Assembly (NCBI RefSeq): GCF_009760925.1
Contig: NZ_VRLV01000004.1
Coordinates: 126,308-190,307, forward strand
Direction: 5' to 3'
From: Nonomuraea typhae
GTDB lineage: Bacteria > Actinomycetota > Actinomycetes > Streptosporangiales > Streptosporangiaceae
Length of the DNA: 64,000 bases
Numbering within the stretch: position 1 is the stretch's first letter; each line of letters starts with the position of its first letter. Below are positions 1 to 8,639 of this stretch, piece by piece. Under the pieces are notes generated by a model. It saw only the letters and a program-made list of their open reading frames with translations. It was not told the DNA's origin and made no database searches. Made by a program: the position numbers and the translations under genes.

Positions 1-357
1 GTCATCGAGATGCCCTACCGCGACAGCAACGGCAACGACGTGGGCGAACCGGAGATGAAGATCTGGGCCTGCGGCGTACGGCTGGCCGAGAAGATCCGCA
101 CCCTGTCCCAGAACACCAAGACCAGCCCCATCGACCGCGACGACCTCTACTGGTCAGTCTCCCGCTCCGGCAAGGGCACCAAGACCGAATACAACCTGGT
201 CCCCATCAAGGAACGCGACCTCGTCGCCGAATGGGCCGTCACCCCCCTCACCGAGGAGGACCTGGCCGAGCTACGCGAGGCCGTCCACGGCTTCGAGAAC
301 TACACCAAGACCGACAGCCGCGAAGACCTCGAAGAGCTCGTGGACGAGCTCACCTAA
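1..357 (+). CDS. Phage ssDNA-binding-like protein, 3' part
   Basis: The frame is open at the window edge, so the 5' end is missing and only the last 118 or so residues are visible. The tail is acidic (ends DLEELVDELT), and the body has a conserved-looking stretch (IWACGVRLAEKIRTLS; YNLVPIKERDL). An acidic C-terminus next to a phage polymerase fits a gp32-like single-stranded-DNA-binding protein that coats template and recruits replication partners through its tail. This is inference from position and tail charge; no OB-fold signature can be checked in the fragment. It ends 119 bases before the polymerase start. Confidence 0.5.
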   Translation, partial: VIEMPYRDSNGNDVGEPEMKIWACGVRLAEKIRTLSQNTKTSPIDRDDLYWSVSRSGKGTKTEYNLVPIKERDLVAEWAVTPLTEEDLAELREAVHGFENYTKTDSREDLEELVDELT

Positions 358-394
358 CCCACCAAACACCAGGGGCTACCAACCCCAGCAAGCG

Positions 395-436
395 GCAGGC
401 CGCCGTCCCAGGGCTCACACCGGGGCGGCGGCCTGC
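395..436 (+). terminator. Hairpin between ssb-like gene and polymerase
   Basis: A perfect 10-bp stem (GCAGGCCGCC at 395-404 with GGCGGCCTGC at 427-436) lies in the leader of the polymerase gene. There is no T-run, so it may be a processing or attenuation hairpin rather than a terminator. Confidence 0.35.
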
Positions 437-476
437 GCCACCTCACCGACCAACCACCGAAGGGCCCACCACGCCC

Positions 477-2429
477 ATGCGCCCCAGCTCCACCGTGGTG
501 CTCACCCCCGAGCACCTCGACCACGTCATCGGCCACTTCTCCCGCCACGACGCCTTCGCCTTCGACACCGAGACGACCGGAGACAACCGGCTCATCCCCG
601 CACAGAACAAGGTCATCTGGCTGTCCATGGCCACCCACGGCATGGCCGTGTCGATCCCCATGGGCCACCCCATCGGCAACCGCATCGAGCGCTACGACAC
701 CCAGCCGCGCCTGCTGGCCAACGGCAGGATCCGCCGCGACAAGGTCCCCGTCTGGGAAGCCCCACCCGCCCAGCTTCGCCCCTCCCAGGTCTGGGAGAAA
801 TGCTGGCCCCTGTTCGACTCCGACCGAACCAAGATCGCCCACAACTTCGTGTTCGACGGTATCTCCATCGCCAAGTACAACGGCGAGCGCATCGTCCCCC
901 CGCCCTACGCCGACACCCGCGTCATGGGCCACCTGCTGGACGAAAACCGCCAGAACGGCCTCAAGGCCCTGGTCAAGGAGCTCTACCAGGTCGACTACGA
1001 CAAAGAGAACGTCGGCAAGTGCGTCGAGCAGCACCCCTTCCACAAGGTCGCCCGCTACGCCTACATGGACGCCAAGTACACCTGGCTCCTCTACCACCGC
1101 TTCGCCGAACTCATCGACCAGCTCGGCATCGGCGACCTGCGCGACCTCGAGCACACCCTCATCACCGAGCTGCTGGATGCCGCCCACCACGGCGCACCCC
1201 TCGAAGCCGACGTCCTGACCACCTTCGGCGCCGAGCTCGCCGGCCGCATCGTCGCCATCGAGGGCGACATCTACGCCACCGCCGGACGCCGGTTCAACCT
1301 CAACAGCCCCAAGCAGAAGGCCGAGATCCTCTACCTGCCCAAGAGCGAGGGCGGCCTCGGCCTCAAGCCCAGCGCGCTCACCCCGGGAGGCAAGAAGAAG
1401 GAACGCGCCCGACAGCCAGTCACCATCTACGACTACTCCACCGACGCCGACGCCCTCAAGCCGCACGCCCGCGTCCCGCTCGTGGCCCGCCTCCTGGACT
1501 ACCAAAAGGACGTCAAACTCAAGACCACCTACGTGGACGGCCTGGTCGGCACCGACACCAAGCCCGGCATCGTCTTCGACGGCCGCGTGTACGGGAGCTT
1601 CAACCAGTCCGGCACCGCCACCGGCCGCTTCTCCAGCTCCGGCCCGAACCTCCAGAACATCCCCGTGCGCACCGCCGACGGCAAGCGCATCCGCGGCGCA
1701 TTCCGCGCCGATGACGGCTGGTCCCTGGTCGTCGGCGACCAAGGCCAGATCGAACTCGTCTTGACCGCCCACTTCATCGGCCAGGGAGCCCTGTTCGAGG
1801 GCTTCCACGCCGGGATCGACCCCCACACCATGACCGCCGCCATGGTGTTCGGCGTCGCCCCCGATGACGTCGCCAAGGACATGCGCCAGGTCGCCAAGGG
1901 CCTCAACTTTGCCATCATCTACATGGCTGGACCCGCCACCGTCGCCGACATGGCCGGGATCACCGAGAAGCAGGCCCGCGCCCACATGAAGACGCACGCG
2001 GCCCAGTTCCCCGAGATCTACCAGTACCGTGCCGAGTGCATCAGCCAGGCCCGGCGAGCCGAACCCACCCCGCACGTGCGGACCATCCTCGGCCGCTACC
2101 GCCGCCTGCCCGACCTGCGCAGTGCCGACGACGGCCGCCGCGCCAAGGCCGAGCGCCAGACCTTCAACTCCAAGATCCAGGGTTCGAGCGCGGACCTGAT
2201 CAAACTGTCGATCAACCGCCTCGGCCCCCGGCTGCGGGCCCTGCCTGAGCCCGCGCACCTGATCCTCACCGTCCACGACGAGCTCGTCATCCATACCCCC
2301 ACCCACCAGGCGCCGCTGGTCGAGGCCGCGATGCGCCAGGCCATGCTCGGCGAGGGCATCCAGCGCCTGCTGTCGGTCCCGCTCACCGTCGACACCTCGA
2401 TCGTCCAGCGCTGGTCGGAGGCCAAGTGA
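477..2429 (+). CDS. Phage family A DNA polymerase
   Basis: 650-residue DNA polymerase I-type enzyme with a 3'-5' exonuclease domain and a polymerase domain, presumably the phage replicase. The exonuclease DxE motif is D30-T-E32. Polymerase motif A is at D421, but reads DQGQIE instead of the usual DYSQIE. The O-helix (motif B) keeps R470, K474, F478 and Y482, but the glycine after the tyrosine is methionine. Motif C is H600-D-E602. No 5'-3' nuclease domain is present, as is usual for phage versions. ATG 477 is chosen because it follows an ACCAACCACC-GAAGGG leader; the frame stays open upstream to 231, but that part reads as shadow. The stop overlaps the next start (GTGA). Confidence 0.93.
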   Translation: MRPSSTVVLTPEHLDHVIGHFSRHDAFAFDTETTGDNRLIPAQNKVIWLSMATHGMAVSIPMGHPIGNRIERYDTQPRLLANGRIRRDKVPVWEAPPAQLRPSQVWEKCWPLFDSDRTKIAHNFVFDGISIAKYNGERIVPPPYADTRVMGHLLDENRQNGLKALVKELYQVDYDKENVGKCVEQHPFHKVARYAYMDAKYTWLLYHRFAELIDQLGIGDLRDLEHTLITELLDAAHHGAPLEADVLTTFGAELAGRIVAIEGDIYATAGRRFNLNSPKQKAEILYLPKSEGGLGLKPSALTPGGKKKERARQPVTIYDYSTDADALKPHARVPLVARLLDYQKDVKLKTTYVDGLVGTDTKPGIVFDGRVYGSFNQSGTATGRFSSSGPNLQNIPVRTADGKRIRGAFRADDGWSLVVGDQGQIELVLTAHFIGQGALFEGFHAGIDPHTMTAAMVFGVAPDDVAKDMRQVAKGLNFAIIYMAGPATVADMAGITEKQARAHMKTHAAQFPEIYQYRAECISQARRAEPTPHVRTILGRYRRLPDLRSADDGRRAKAERQTFNSKIQGSSADLIKLSINRLGPRLRALPEPAHLILTVHDELVIHTPTHQAPLVEAAMRQAMLGEGIQRLLSVPLTVDTSIVQRWSEAK

Positions 2430-2827
2430 GCCACGACAACCCTCTGCACGGCCTGGACTGGACGCCCCTGCTCAAGCACCGCCTGGTGTGGGACCTGGTG
2501 CCCTCCCGCAAGACCGAGAAGGTCATGCGCCAGCTCGGCATGGTGCCCCCTAGCACCGACGCCGCGCCGGAAATGTACCTCGAATCCAAGCGGCGGCTAT
2601 TTCGCGTCGCGCCCCTCCTGAAAGACGTCACCGCACTATCTACGCTCTCTGCCGAAATCCTGATTGCCACTATCCTGGGTGACACGGCCGAAGAAGTCCC
2701 AGCAGAAATCCGCGAGGCGCTGGCGACACAATATGGCGAAGTCATCCGGGTCGGCGCGTTGGTCATCATCGCCAATCTCCTCGACACAGGAGTAATTACC
2801 TTCCCGGAAAGGAACGGCCGTGAATAA
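2426..2827 (+). CDS. Unknown phage protein downstream of polymerase
   Basis: 133 residues, not recognised. It starts at GTG 2426 overlapping the polymerase stop by 4 bases, which implies translational coupling. The N-terminal third is tryptophan- and basic-rich; the C-terminal half is predicted mostly helical (LSAEILIATILGD, VGALVIIANLLDTG). Third-position A/T is higher in the second half (about 2600-2810) than in the neighbours, suggesting a separate origin. Its place between polymerase and ribonucleotide reductase suggests a replication accessory role, by context only. Confidence 0.7.
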   Translation: MSHDNPLHGLDWTPLLKHRLVWDLVPSRKTEKVMRQLGMVPPSTDAAPEMYLESKRRLFRVAPLLKDVTALSTLSAEILIATILGDTAEEVPAEIREALATQYGEVIRVGALVIIANLLDTGVITFPERNGRE

Positions 2828-3236
2828 CTTCTGGGCCCGCAAGCTGGCCGCCGCACAAGGCCAGCAGCCGCCGCAGGCGCAGACCCCCGCCTCGCCCCCG
2901 GCCGCCAGCGCAGCCCGGCCGTGGTGGGACCCCTCCCCCGCGGCCCCGCTACCCCCGCCGCTCGAGCAGCCCGCGCTCGCGCAGGACTATCAGGCCCCGG
3001 CCGCGGCCAAGTCCGCCAGGCTCACCGACACCTGCCCGGACTGCGCCAGCGGCAACTACATGCGTCCACCCGGCTCCCAGGCCGCGATGCGCTGCTTCGA
3101 CTGTGGCTATCCCGTCGTCCAGACCGGCAGCGGCGCAGGCGGGGCGACCACCCCGGGGCAGCCGGCCACCCCTGCCCGTCAGGTCCACGACGGCACCAGC
3201 AACTTCAACCCCCGGCAGATCATCGGCCGCGTCTAG
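2820..3236 (+). CDS. Zinc-ribbon protein with Pro/Ala/Gln-rich N-terminus
   Basis: 138 residues starting at GTG 2820, overlapping the previous gene by 8 bases. Residues 1-65 are low-complexity (Pro, Ala, Gln). A four-cysteine ribbon follows: DTCPDC, then about 18 residues, then CFDCG, the pattern of a zinc ribbon that binds nucleic acid or protein. The tail ends in SNFNPRQIIGRV. It sits directly before ribonucleotide reductase. The exact function is unknown. Confidence 0.7.
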   Translation: MNNFWARKLAAAQGQQPPQAQTPASPPAASAARPWWDPSPAAPLPPPLEQPALAQDYQAPAAAKSARLTDTCPDCASGNYMRPPGSQAAMRCFDCGYPVVQTGSGAGGATTPGQPATPARQVHDGTSNFNPRQIIGRV

Positions 3237-3281
3237 GCCGACCTGCCGCCGATTGCGAAACCCCTGCTAAGGACATCCCTC

Positions 3282-5216
3282 TTGACCATCCTCAACCCCG
3301 ACGGCTCTCTCAAGGATCCCTTCCGCAACTACATCGCCCTGTCGCGCTACTCCCGCTGGCTGGAGGAGGAGCGCAGGCGAGAGACCTGGGGCGAGACCGT
3401 CGACCGCTACCTGACCTTCATGACCGGCCACCTCAAGCGCAACCACGGCTACGTCCCCGACAGCGACCTGCTCCTGGAGATCCGCGAAGCGATCTGCGAG
3501 CACCAGGTCTTCCCCAGCATGCGGGCCCTCATGACCGCCGGTCCCGCCCTGCACGAGTCGTCGATCGGCGCCTACAACTGCGCCTACCTGCCGATCAACG
3601 ACATCAAGGCGTTCGCCGAAGTGCTGTTCATCCTTATGCACGGCACAGGAGTGGGGTTCTCCTGCGAGCATGCCGAGATCAACCAGCTCCCCGCCGTCCC
3701 CGCGCTGCACCGCACGATGGACGGGGTAGAGATCGTCGTCCCGGACAACAAGCTCGGCTGGGCGACCAGCTTCGAGACCCTGCTGACCCTCATGTGGCGC
3801 GACGGCGTGATCCCCACCTGGAACCTGTCGGCCGTCCGGCCCAAGGGCGCACGACTGCGCACCTTCGGCGGCAGGGCCAGCGGCCTCGAACCGTTGAATG
3901 AGCTGTTCTCCTACACCGTCAACCTGCTCAGCACGGCCCAGGGACGCAAGCTCACCGCGCTGGAAGTCCACGATCTGGTCTGCAAGATCGCATCCGTCGT
4001 CCAGGCGGGCGGCGTTCGGCGCAGCGCCCTGATCTCCCTGTCCGACCTCGCCGACCGGCCGATGGCCCTGGCCAAGTCGGGGGAGTGGTGGAACGCAGCA
4101 GGTCAACGGGCGTTCGCGAACAACTCCGCGGTGTACGCCGAGCCGATCTCCAAGACCGACTTCGACCGCGAGTGGGCCGACCTGGTAGCCAGCGGCTCGG
4201 GCGAGCGCGGCATCTTCAACCGCAGCGCCGCCCGACGCCAGGCATCGCGCTGGGGCCGCCGGGACGCCCACACCGCCTACGGCGGAAACCCCTGCATGGA
4301 GATCCTCCTCAGGCCGCATGAGTTCTGCAATCTGTCCTCGGTGGTGGCCCGGCCTGGCGACGACGCCTCTCGCCTGCGGCGTAAGGTCGAGCTCGCCGCC
4401 ATCCTCGGCACCTGGCAGAGCACCTTGATCAACTTCCCCTACCTGCGCGCCGACTGGCGGGCCAACTGCGAGGCCGAGCGGCTGCTGGGCGTCTCCCTCA
4501 ACGGCATCTTCGGCAACGAACTGCTGCGCGAGCAGGGCCCGGACCTGGCCGACCTGCTGGACAGCTTGCGGGCAGCCGCCCGCCAGACCAACGAGCACCT
4601 GGCGGCCGAGCTCGGTATCAACCCGGCCGCCGCCATCACCTGCGTCAAGCCCGAGGGCAACAGCTCCCAGCTCGCCGGCGTCTCCTCCGCCCTGCACCCC
4701 TGGTACGCGCCGACCGGCTACATCCGCACCGTCCGCGCCGACACCAAGGACCCGCTCGCCCAGCTCATGCTCGACGCCGGGGTGCCCTGCGAGAGCGACT
4801 TGGCCCAGCCGGACACCGGCCTGGTCTTCGCCTTCCCCATCGACGTCCCGGCCGACGCGGTCACCCGCGAGGACCTCACCGCCCTTGAGCACCTGGAGCT
4901 CTGGCTGACCTACAAGCGCCACTGGTGCGAGCACACCCCCAGCGTCACCGTTAGCGTCCGCGACCACGAGTGGCCGGACGTCGGCGCATGGGTGTGGGAC
5001 TACCTGGACGACATCACCGGCGTCTCCTTCCTGCCGCACTCCGACCACGTCTACCAGCAGGCGCCCTACCAGCCCATCACTGCCGAAGGGCTGGCCGCCG
5101 CCAAGGCCGCTATGCCGTCCATCCGCTGGGCCGATCTCGTCTTCTACGAAACCGAAGACCACACCGAAGGCGCTCGCGAATTCGCCTGTGTTTCCGGAGC
5201 CTGTGACACGCTCTAA
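3282..5216 (+). CDS. nrdJ: Adenosylcobalamin-dependent ribonucleotide reductase (class II, monomeric type)
   Basis: 644 residues; reduces ribonucleotides to deoxyribonucleotides using a B12-derived thiyl radical, supplying dNTPs for phage replication. Residues match the monomeric Lactobacillus-type enzyme: C100 (YNCAYLP) and C349 are the reducible pair, N336-x-C338-x-E340 carries the radical cysteine, and the C338-to-C349 spacing of 11 equals the family's. The tail has the re-reduction pair C636 and C641. It is shorter than typical monomeric family members (over 700 residues), so the allosteric region is probably trimmed. The start is TTG 3282, with AAGGA about 8 bases upstream. It works with ThyX (8905) and the dNMP kinase (9844). 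Confidence 0.92.
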   Translation: MTILNPDGSLKDPFRNYIALSRYSRWLEEERRRETWGETVDRYLTFMTGHLKRNHGYVPDSDLLLEIREAICEHQVFPSMRALMTAGPALHESSIGAYNCAYLPINDIKAFAEVLFILMHGTGVGFSCEHAEINQLPAVPALHRTMDGVEIVVPDNKLGWATSFETLLTLMWRDGVIPTWNLSAVRPKGARLRTFGGRASGLEPLNELFSYTVNLLSTAQGRKLTALEVHDLVCKIASVVQAGGVRRSALISLSDLADRPMALAKSGEWWNAAGQRAFANNSAVYAEPISKTDFDREWADLVASGSGERGIFNRSAARRQASRWGRRDAHTAYGGNPCMEILLRPHEFCNLSSVVARPGDDASRLRRKVELAAILGTWQSTLINFPYLRADWRANCEAERLLGVSLNGIFGNELLREQGPDLADLLDSLRAAARQTNEHLAAELGINPAAAITCVKPEGNSSQLAGVSSALHPWYAPTGYIRTVRADTKDPLAQLMLDAGVPCESDLAQPDTGLVFAFPIDVPADAVTREDLTALEHLELWLTYKRHWCEHTPSVTVSVRDHEWPDVGAWVWDYLDDITGVSFLPHSDHVYQQAPYQPITAEGLAAAKAAMPSIRWADLVFYETEDHTEGAREFACVSGACDTL

Positions 5217-5283
5217 TCGCAGGCGGGAAATTGGCCTAGCAACTCCGAAAACAATCGTGGCACCTTAGTTAATACATTGGTTG

Positions 5284-5325
5284 AGGCCGTATCCGGGATT
5301 CGCATAGCGTTCCCGCGTACGGCCT
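5284..5325 (+). terminator. Probable terminator after nrdJ
   Basis: Stem AGGCCGTA (5284-5291) with TACGGCCT (5318-5325), continued inward by GGGA/TCCC with a mismatch, then a T-rich tract. It lies in the 192-base A/T-rich gap before recA, which probably also holds the recA promoter. Confidence 0.5.
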
Positions 5326-5408
5326 TTACTTATTTGCGAGAATTCGGAGAATGAATTGCCGGGGTCACATTCACAACCGACAGCCGGGCTGGTCAGCAGG
5401 GGAGCCCA

Positions 5409-6491
5409 GTGACCAGTCACGCCTCCCTGCCCATCGAGGCCCGCAGCCTCATCGCCCAGATCAACAAGAAGCACGGCGAGGGCGCCCTCGTCACCGGCTC
5501 GGAGATGTCGGTCCCGGCCCGTTACACCTCCGGCTCGATCGGCCTGGATGTGATCCTCGGCGGGGGATGGCCCGCCAACCAGTGGGCTGAAGTGATCGGC
5601 AAGGAGAGCCAGGGCAAGACCTTCATCGCCCTCAAGACGGTCGCCGCCAACCAGCAGCGCGACCCCAAGTTCACCACCCTGTGGATCGCCGCCGAGCACT
5701 TCGACGTCGACCAGGCCCACGCCCTCGGCGTCGACACCGACCGCGTGATCGTGATGCCCACCCAGGACATGGAGCTGGCCTTCGAGACGATGCTGTCGTT
5801 CGCCGCCTCCAAGAGCATCGACCTGATCGTGCTCGACTCCTACCCCGCCCTGATCCCCGGCGAAGAGGCCGACAAGACGATGGAGGACGCCGTCGTCGCC
5901 GTCGGAGCCCGCCTGGTGGGCAAGTTCTTCCGCAAGATGGGCGCCGCCTCCAAGCGCGCCCTGGACGGCACCGAGCGGCCCATGTTCGGGCTGATCATCA
6001 ACCAGTACCGGGACGCGATCGGCCAGTTCTCCCCGCACGGCACCCCCCAGACGACCCCCGGCGGCAAGGCGAAGAACTACTTCTACTACGTCCGCCTGGA
6101 GGTCAAGCGCGACGAGTTCATCGACGAGGCCCGCCACGGCAAAGGCAAGACCCGCGTCGGCCAGACCGTCAAGCTGCGCACCCTGAAGAACAAGGCCGCC
6201 AGCCCCGGCCAGGTCGCCTCCCTGGACGTGTACTTCCGCGACGCCCCCAACCTCGGCTTCCTGCGCGGCGACTACGACAGCGCCAAGGAACTGCTCACCT
6301 ACGGCGTCCTGTACGACCTGATCAAGCGGGCGGGTGCCTACTACTCCATCGGCGAGCGCCGCTGGCAAGGCAAGGACGCCCTCCTCCAGGACCTGCGCGC
6401 CGAAATCGACCTCCAGGAAAGCCTGCGCGCCGGCATCCTCGCCGCCTCCGCCAAACCCGACCGGGACCTGATCACCACGGAGGCATCATGA
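5409..6491 (+). CDS. recA: Phage RecA recombinase
   Basis: 360-residue RecA-family ATPase for strand exchange during phage replication and repair. Walker A is G64-KESQGK-T71 (host RecA has GPESSGKT) and the Walker B aspartate is D143 (LIVLDSY). The core has RecA-type order: N-terminal KKHGEGAL helix, P-loop, then the QYRDAIG stretch at the end of the core. It is divergent enough to be phage-borne rather than the chromosomal copy. GTG 5409 lies after GGGGAG. The stop overlaps the next ATG (ATGA). Confidence 0.9.
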   Translation: MTSHASLPIEARSLIAQINKKHGEGALVTGSEMSVPARYTSGSIGLDVILGGGWPANQWAEVIGKESQGKTFIALKTVAANQQRDPKFTTLWIAAEHFDVDQAHALGVDTDRVIVMPTQDMELAFETMLSFAASKSIDLIVLDSYPALIPGEEADKTMEDAVVAVGARLVGKFFRKMGAASKRALDGTERPMFGLIINQYRDAIGQFSPHGTPQTTPGGKAKNYFYYVRLEVKRDEFIDEARHGKGKTRVGQTVKLRTLKNKAASPGQVASLDVYFRDAPNLGFLRGDYDSAKELLTYGVLYDLIKRAGAYYSIGERRWQGKDALLQDLRAEIDLQESLRAGILAASAKPDRDLITTEAS

Positions 6492-6604
6492 CCGGCCAGG
6501 ACATCGGCCTCATCCTCGGCGGCATCCTGCTCTGCCTGCTGTTCGGCGACCTGATCATCGAGCTCGGCGAGCGCGTCAGGAAGAAGGCCGACCGTGGTGC
6601 ATAA
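6488..6604 (+). CDS. Small single-span membrane protein A
   Basis: 38 residues starting at ATG 6488 and overlapping the recA stop by 4 bases. One hydrophobic span (IGLILGGILLCLLFGDLII) is followed by a basic tail (RVRKKADR), suggesting N-out/C-in topology. No family recognised. It is one of four tiny membrane proteins placed in overlaps of this operon (also 6594, 9582, 9710). Confidence 0.65.
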   Translation: MTGQDIGLILGGILLCLLFGDLIIELGERVRKKADRGA

Positions 6605-6710
6605 GCGCGACCGCCGCATCGAGGACGGCTGCTTTTGGATGGCCGCGGCAGGGGCGGCGCTGCTGATCCTGCTGGCCTGCGGCCTGGTCGCCCTGGCGGT
6701 GTGGTGGTGA
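6594..6710 (+). CDS. Small single-span membrane protein B
   Basis: 38 residues starting at GTG 6594, overlapping the previous gene by 11 bases. The N-terminus is charged (HKRDRRIEDG), followed by one span (MAAAGAALLILLACGLVALAV). The size matches protein A, but no sequence similarity is visible. Confidence 0.6.
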   Translation: MVHKRDRRIEDGCFWMAAAGAALLILLACGLVALAVWW

Positions 6711-7012
6711 ACCGGCACAAGGCATCCCGTCAGCAGGAACAGCGCACCGCGGCCGTGTACGGCGGGAGCGTCAACGCCGGATCCGGCAACCAGCCCTTCC
6801 GCAAGAACGACGTGCGCACCGCCACCAAGTCCATCGAGTGCAAGACCACCAGCAAACGCTCCTACACGCTCAAGCTCGACGAACTCCTGGCCGCCGAAAC
6901 CCACGCCCTGCTCGACGGCCGGGCAATGCTCTTCGAGATTGAAATGGGCGGCCGGACCTGGGTGGTGATGGCACGCGAGGACTACCTGGCCGACCTGGAG
7001 GCGGTTGCGTAG
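6707..7012 (+). CDS. PD-(D/E)XK nuclease, Holliday-junction-resolvase-like
   Basis: 101 residues starting at GTG 6707, overlapping the preceding stop (GTGA). The pattern GGSVNAGSGN, then KNDVRT, then ECKTTSKRSYTL fits the small phage resolvase-like PD-(D/E)XK fold: an early Ser/Gly loop, the catalytic Asp of NDV, and E-x-K of ECK. Such enzymes cut branched DNA during recombination. A second, unrelated resolvase (RuvC-like) is encoded at 10628. Catalytic assignment is by motif only. Confidence 0.65.
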   Translation: MNRHKASRQQEQRTAAVYGGSVNAGSGNQPFRKNDVRTATKSIECKTTSKRSYTLKLDELLAAETHALLDGRAMLFEIEMGGRTWVVMAREDYLADLEAVA

Positions 7013-7407
7013 TGGTCCTCAAGCCCCGCACCCGCGCCCCCGACTGGAGCGCCAGCGGTAACCCCACCCGGGCCGCCAAGTGCCTGCCGTTTCGGCCCAA
7101 CCCCCGGCGCGACCCCTGGTTCGACCCCGCCCAGTACAGCGACGCCCTGGCCGTCTGCAACGGCGAAGCCGACGGCCTCGTCTGCCCCATGCGCCAGCAA
7201 TGCCTGGAGTTCGCCTGCATCAACAACGAGTCCATCGGCATCTGGGGCGGCCTGCCCCCACACGACCGGCGCGCACTGCGCTGGGAGCGCAAGGCCCACC
7301 TGAAGAACCCCAAGACCCGAACAACACCGTGGGAGTGGACGTGGCACCCGCCAACCCAGCAGGAAAGCGCCGACCTCGAAGCGGAGGAAAGCCCCCTGCT
7401 GGCCTGA
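7012..7407 (+). CDS. WhiB-like Fe-S transcription factor
   Basis: 131 residues. It has the WhiB hallmarks in order: AAKCLPF (first Cys), WFDPAQY, a second Cys in ALAVCNG, CPMRQQC (third and fourth), then the turn GIWGGLPPHDRRALRWE followed by basic residues. WhiB-like proteins are actinobacterial and actinophage [4Fe-4S] proteins that bind the principal sigma factor. A phage copy may redirect host transcription or block superinfection, as known for mycobacteriophage TM4. GTG 7012 overlaps the previous TAG by one base. The C-terminus is longer than usual and overlaps the next ORF. Confidence 0.88.
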   Translation: MVLKPRTRAPDWSASGNPTRAAKCLPFRPNPRRDPWFDPAQYSDALAVCNGEADGLVCPMRQQCLEFACINNESIGIWGGLPPHDRRALRWERKAHLKNPKTRTTPWEWTWHPPTQQESADLEAEESPLLA

Positions 7408-8639
7408 AACTGACCGGCCGCCTGGCCGATCTGGGCGCCACCAAGAAGGAAGGCGGCCTGCTCGGCGACATCCAAGCCCACCTCATCGCCAAGGCCGATG
7501 CCCCCTCCGACCGGCGCCAGGACATCATCCACCCCAGCGAGATGGCCTCGGCCGAATGGTGCCCCCGCCAGACCTTCTACCGCATCCGCGACGTGCGCCA
7601 GGGCACCCCCGTCACCGCGGACAAGCACGGCCTCGGCTTGCTGTCCATCTTCGAGGAGGGGCACAGCCTGCACGCCAAGTGGCAGAGCTGGATCCGGCAG
7701 ATGGGCCGCCTGAAAGGCCGCTGGGACTGCCTGACCTGCCAACGCAAGGGCGTCGACTTCGGCGAGGACCCCATCTCCTGCCCCAAGTGCGACAGCGTCG
7801 TCGGCCTGGTCTACGGCGAGGTCCCCCTGGACGGGGAGAAGGAGCACCTGATCGCCGGGCACGCCGACGGCTGGGTGGGGGAGTCCTTCATTGAGATCAA
7901 GTCCATCGGCAAGGGCACCTTGCGCCTGGACGTGCCTGAGCTGGTGCGCGAGCACACCCACCCGACCACCGCGGGCAAGAAGCTGCTCGACCTGGACGGC
8001 ATCTGGGCGGCCATCAAACGCCCCCTGGCGCCTCACGTCCGGCAGGCCAATATCTACCTGCACCTGGCCGCCCTGACGGGAATCCCGGTCAAGTCGATGA
8101 TCTTCATCTACGAGTTCAAAGCCAACCAGCAGACCCGCAGCTTCGAGATCAAGCCATCGCCGCGCATCCTCGAGCCCCTGCTGGCCAGAGCAGACGCCAT
8201 CCGCGACGCCATAGCCGGCGGGCCGCTGCCTGACCGCGCGCACCACGAACCCGACAAGAAGCCCTGCGCAAGCTGTGCCTGGGTGAAGGAGTGCTGGAAG
8301 GTTGAGGACGGTATCCCGCAGCCGGAACCTGACCACGGCCAAGGCCGAGGCGAGGATCCAGGCCCGGCAGGAGCGGGCGTACGCCGAGTTGCACGCACCC
8401 GACCGCCCGGCCGAGATGCCACCGGCCGTCCCGAACGACGTGACCGAGCTCGACGACCGGGAGCTGATGCGTCTGTTCGGCGAGATGACCCAGTGGGTCG
8501 GGTACTACGCCGGGCTACTGGCCAAGGCCCAGATCGCCGAGAAGTACGCCGACAGCATCCTGGAGATCCGCCGCGCCCAGGCCGTGATCGGCAAGCTGTC
8601 CAAGACCGTGACGGCAGCCAAGGCCGAGGCCGCCTCTGA
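7341..8639 (+). CDS. Cas4-like Fe-S exonuclease (RecB family)
   Basis: PD-(D/E)XK nuclease with D176 (GHADGWV) and E185-x-K187 (EIK). Four cysteines match the Cas4/AddB Fe-S cluster: C74 (EWCPRQTFYR) plus C309, C312, C318 (CxxCx5C). An extra zinc ribbon (C130/C133 and C147/C150) is inserted before the catalytic core. The likely job is single-strand end resection in phage recombination. The start is uncertain: GTG 7341 is preferred after GGGAG and overlaps WhiB; GTG 7329 and 7335 are alternatives. All domain residues end by 8294, yet the frame continues to 8639 through the next gene as Arg/Pro-rich shadow, so the natural end is probably near 8305 (see findings). Confidence 0.8.
   Translation: MAPANPAGKRRPRSGGKPPAGLKLTGRLADLGATKKEGGLLGDIQAHLIAKADAPSDRRQDIIHPSEMASAEWCPRQTFYRIRDVRQGTPVTADKHGLGLLSIFEEGHSLHAKWQSWIRQMGRLKGRWDCLTCQRKGVDFGEDPISCPKCDSVVGLVYGEVPLDGEKEHLIAGHADGWVGESFIEIKSIGKGTLRLDVPELVREHTHPTTAGKKLLDLDGIWAAIKRPLAPHVRQANIYLHLAALTGIPVKSMIFIYEFKANQQTRSFEIKPSPRILEPLLARADAIRDAIAGGPLPDRAHHEPDKKPCASCAWVKECWKVEDGIPQPEPDHGQGRGEDPGPAGAGVRRVARTRPPGRDATGRPERRDRARRPGADASVRRDDPVGRVLRRATGQGPDRREVRRQHPGDPPRPGRDRQAVQDRDGSQGRGRL

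Noticed and set aside
354..2306. 650-codon open frame on the minus strand opposite the polymerase
   Set aside because: Val/Gly/Asp/Glu-rich mirror of a high-GC gene; the plus-strand polymerase has all motifs.
3267..5162. 631-codon minus-strand frame opposite nrdJ
   Set aside because: Same mirror effect; the plus-strand frame carries the reductase cysteines and radical site.
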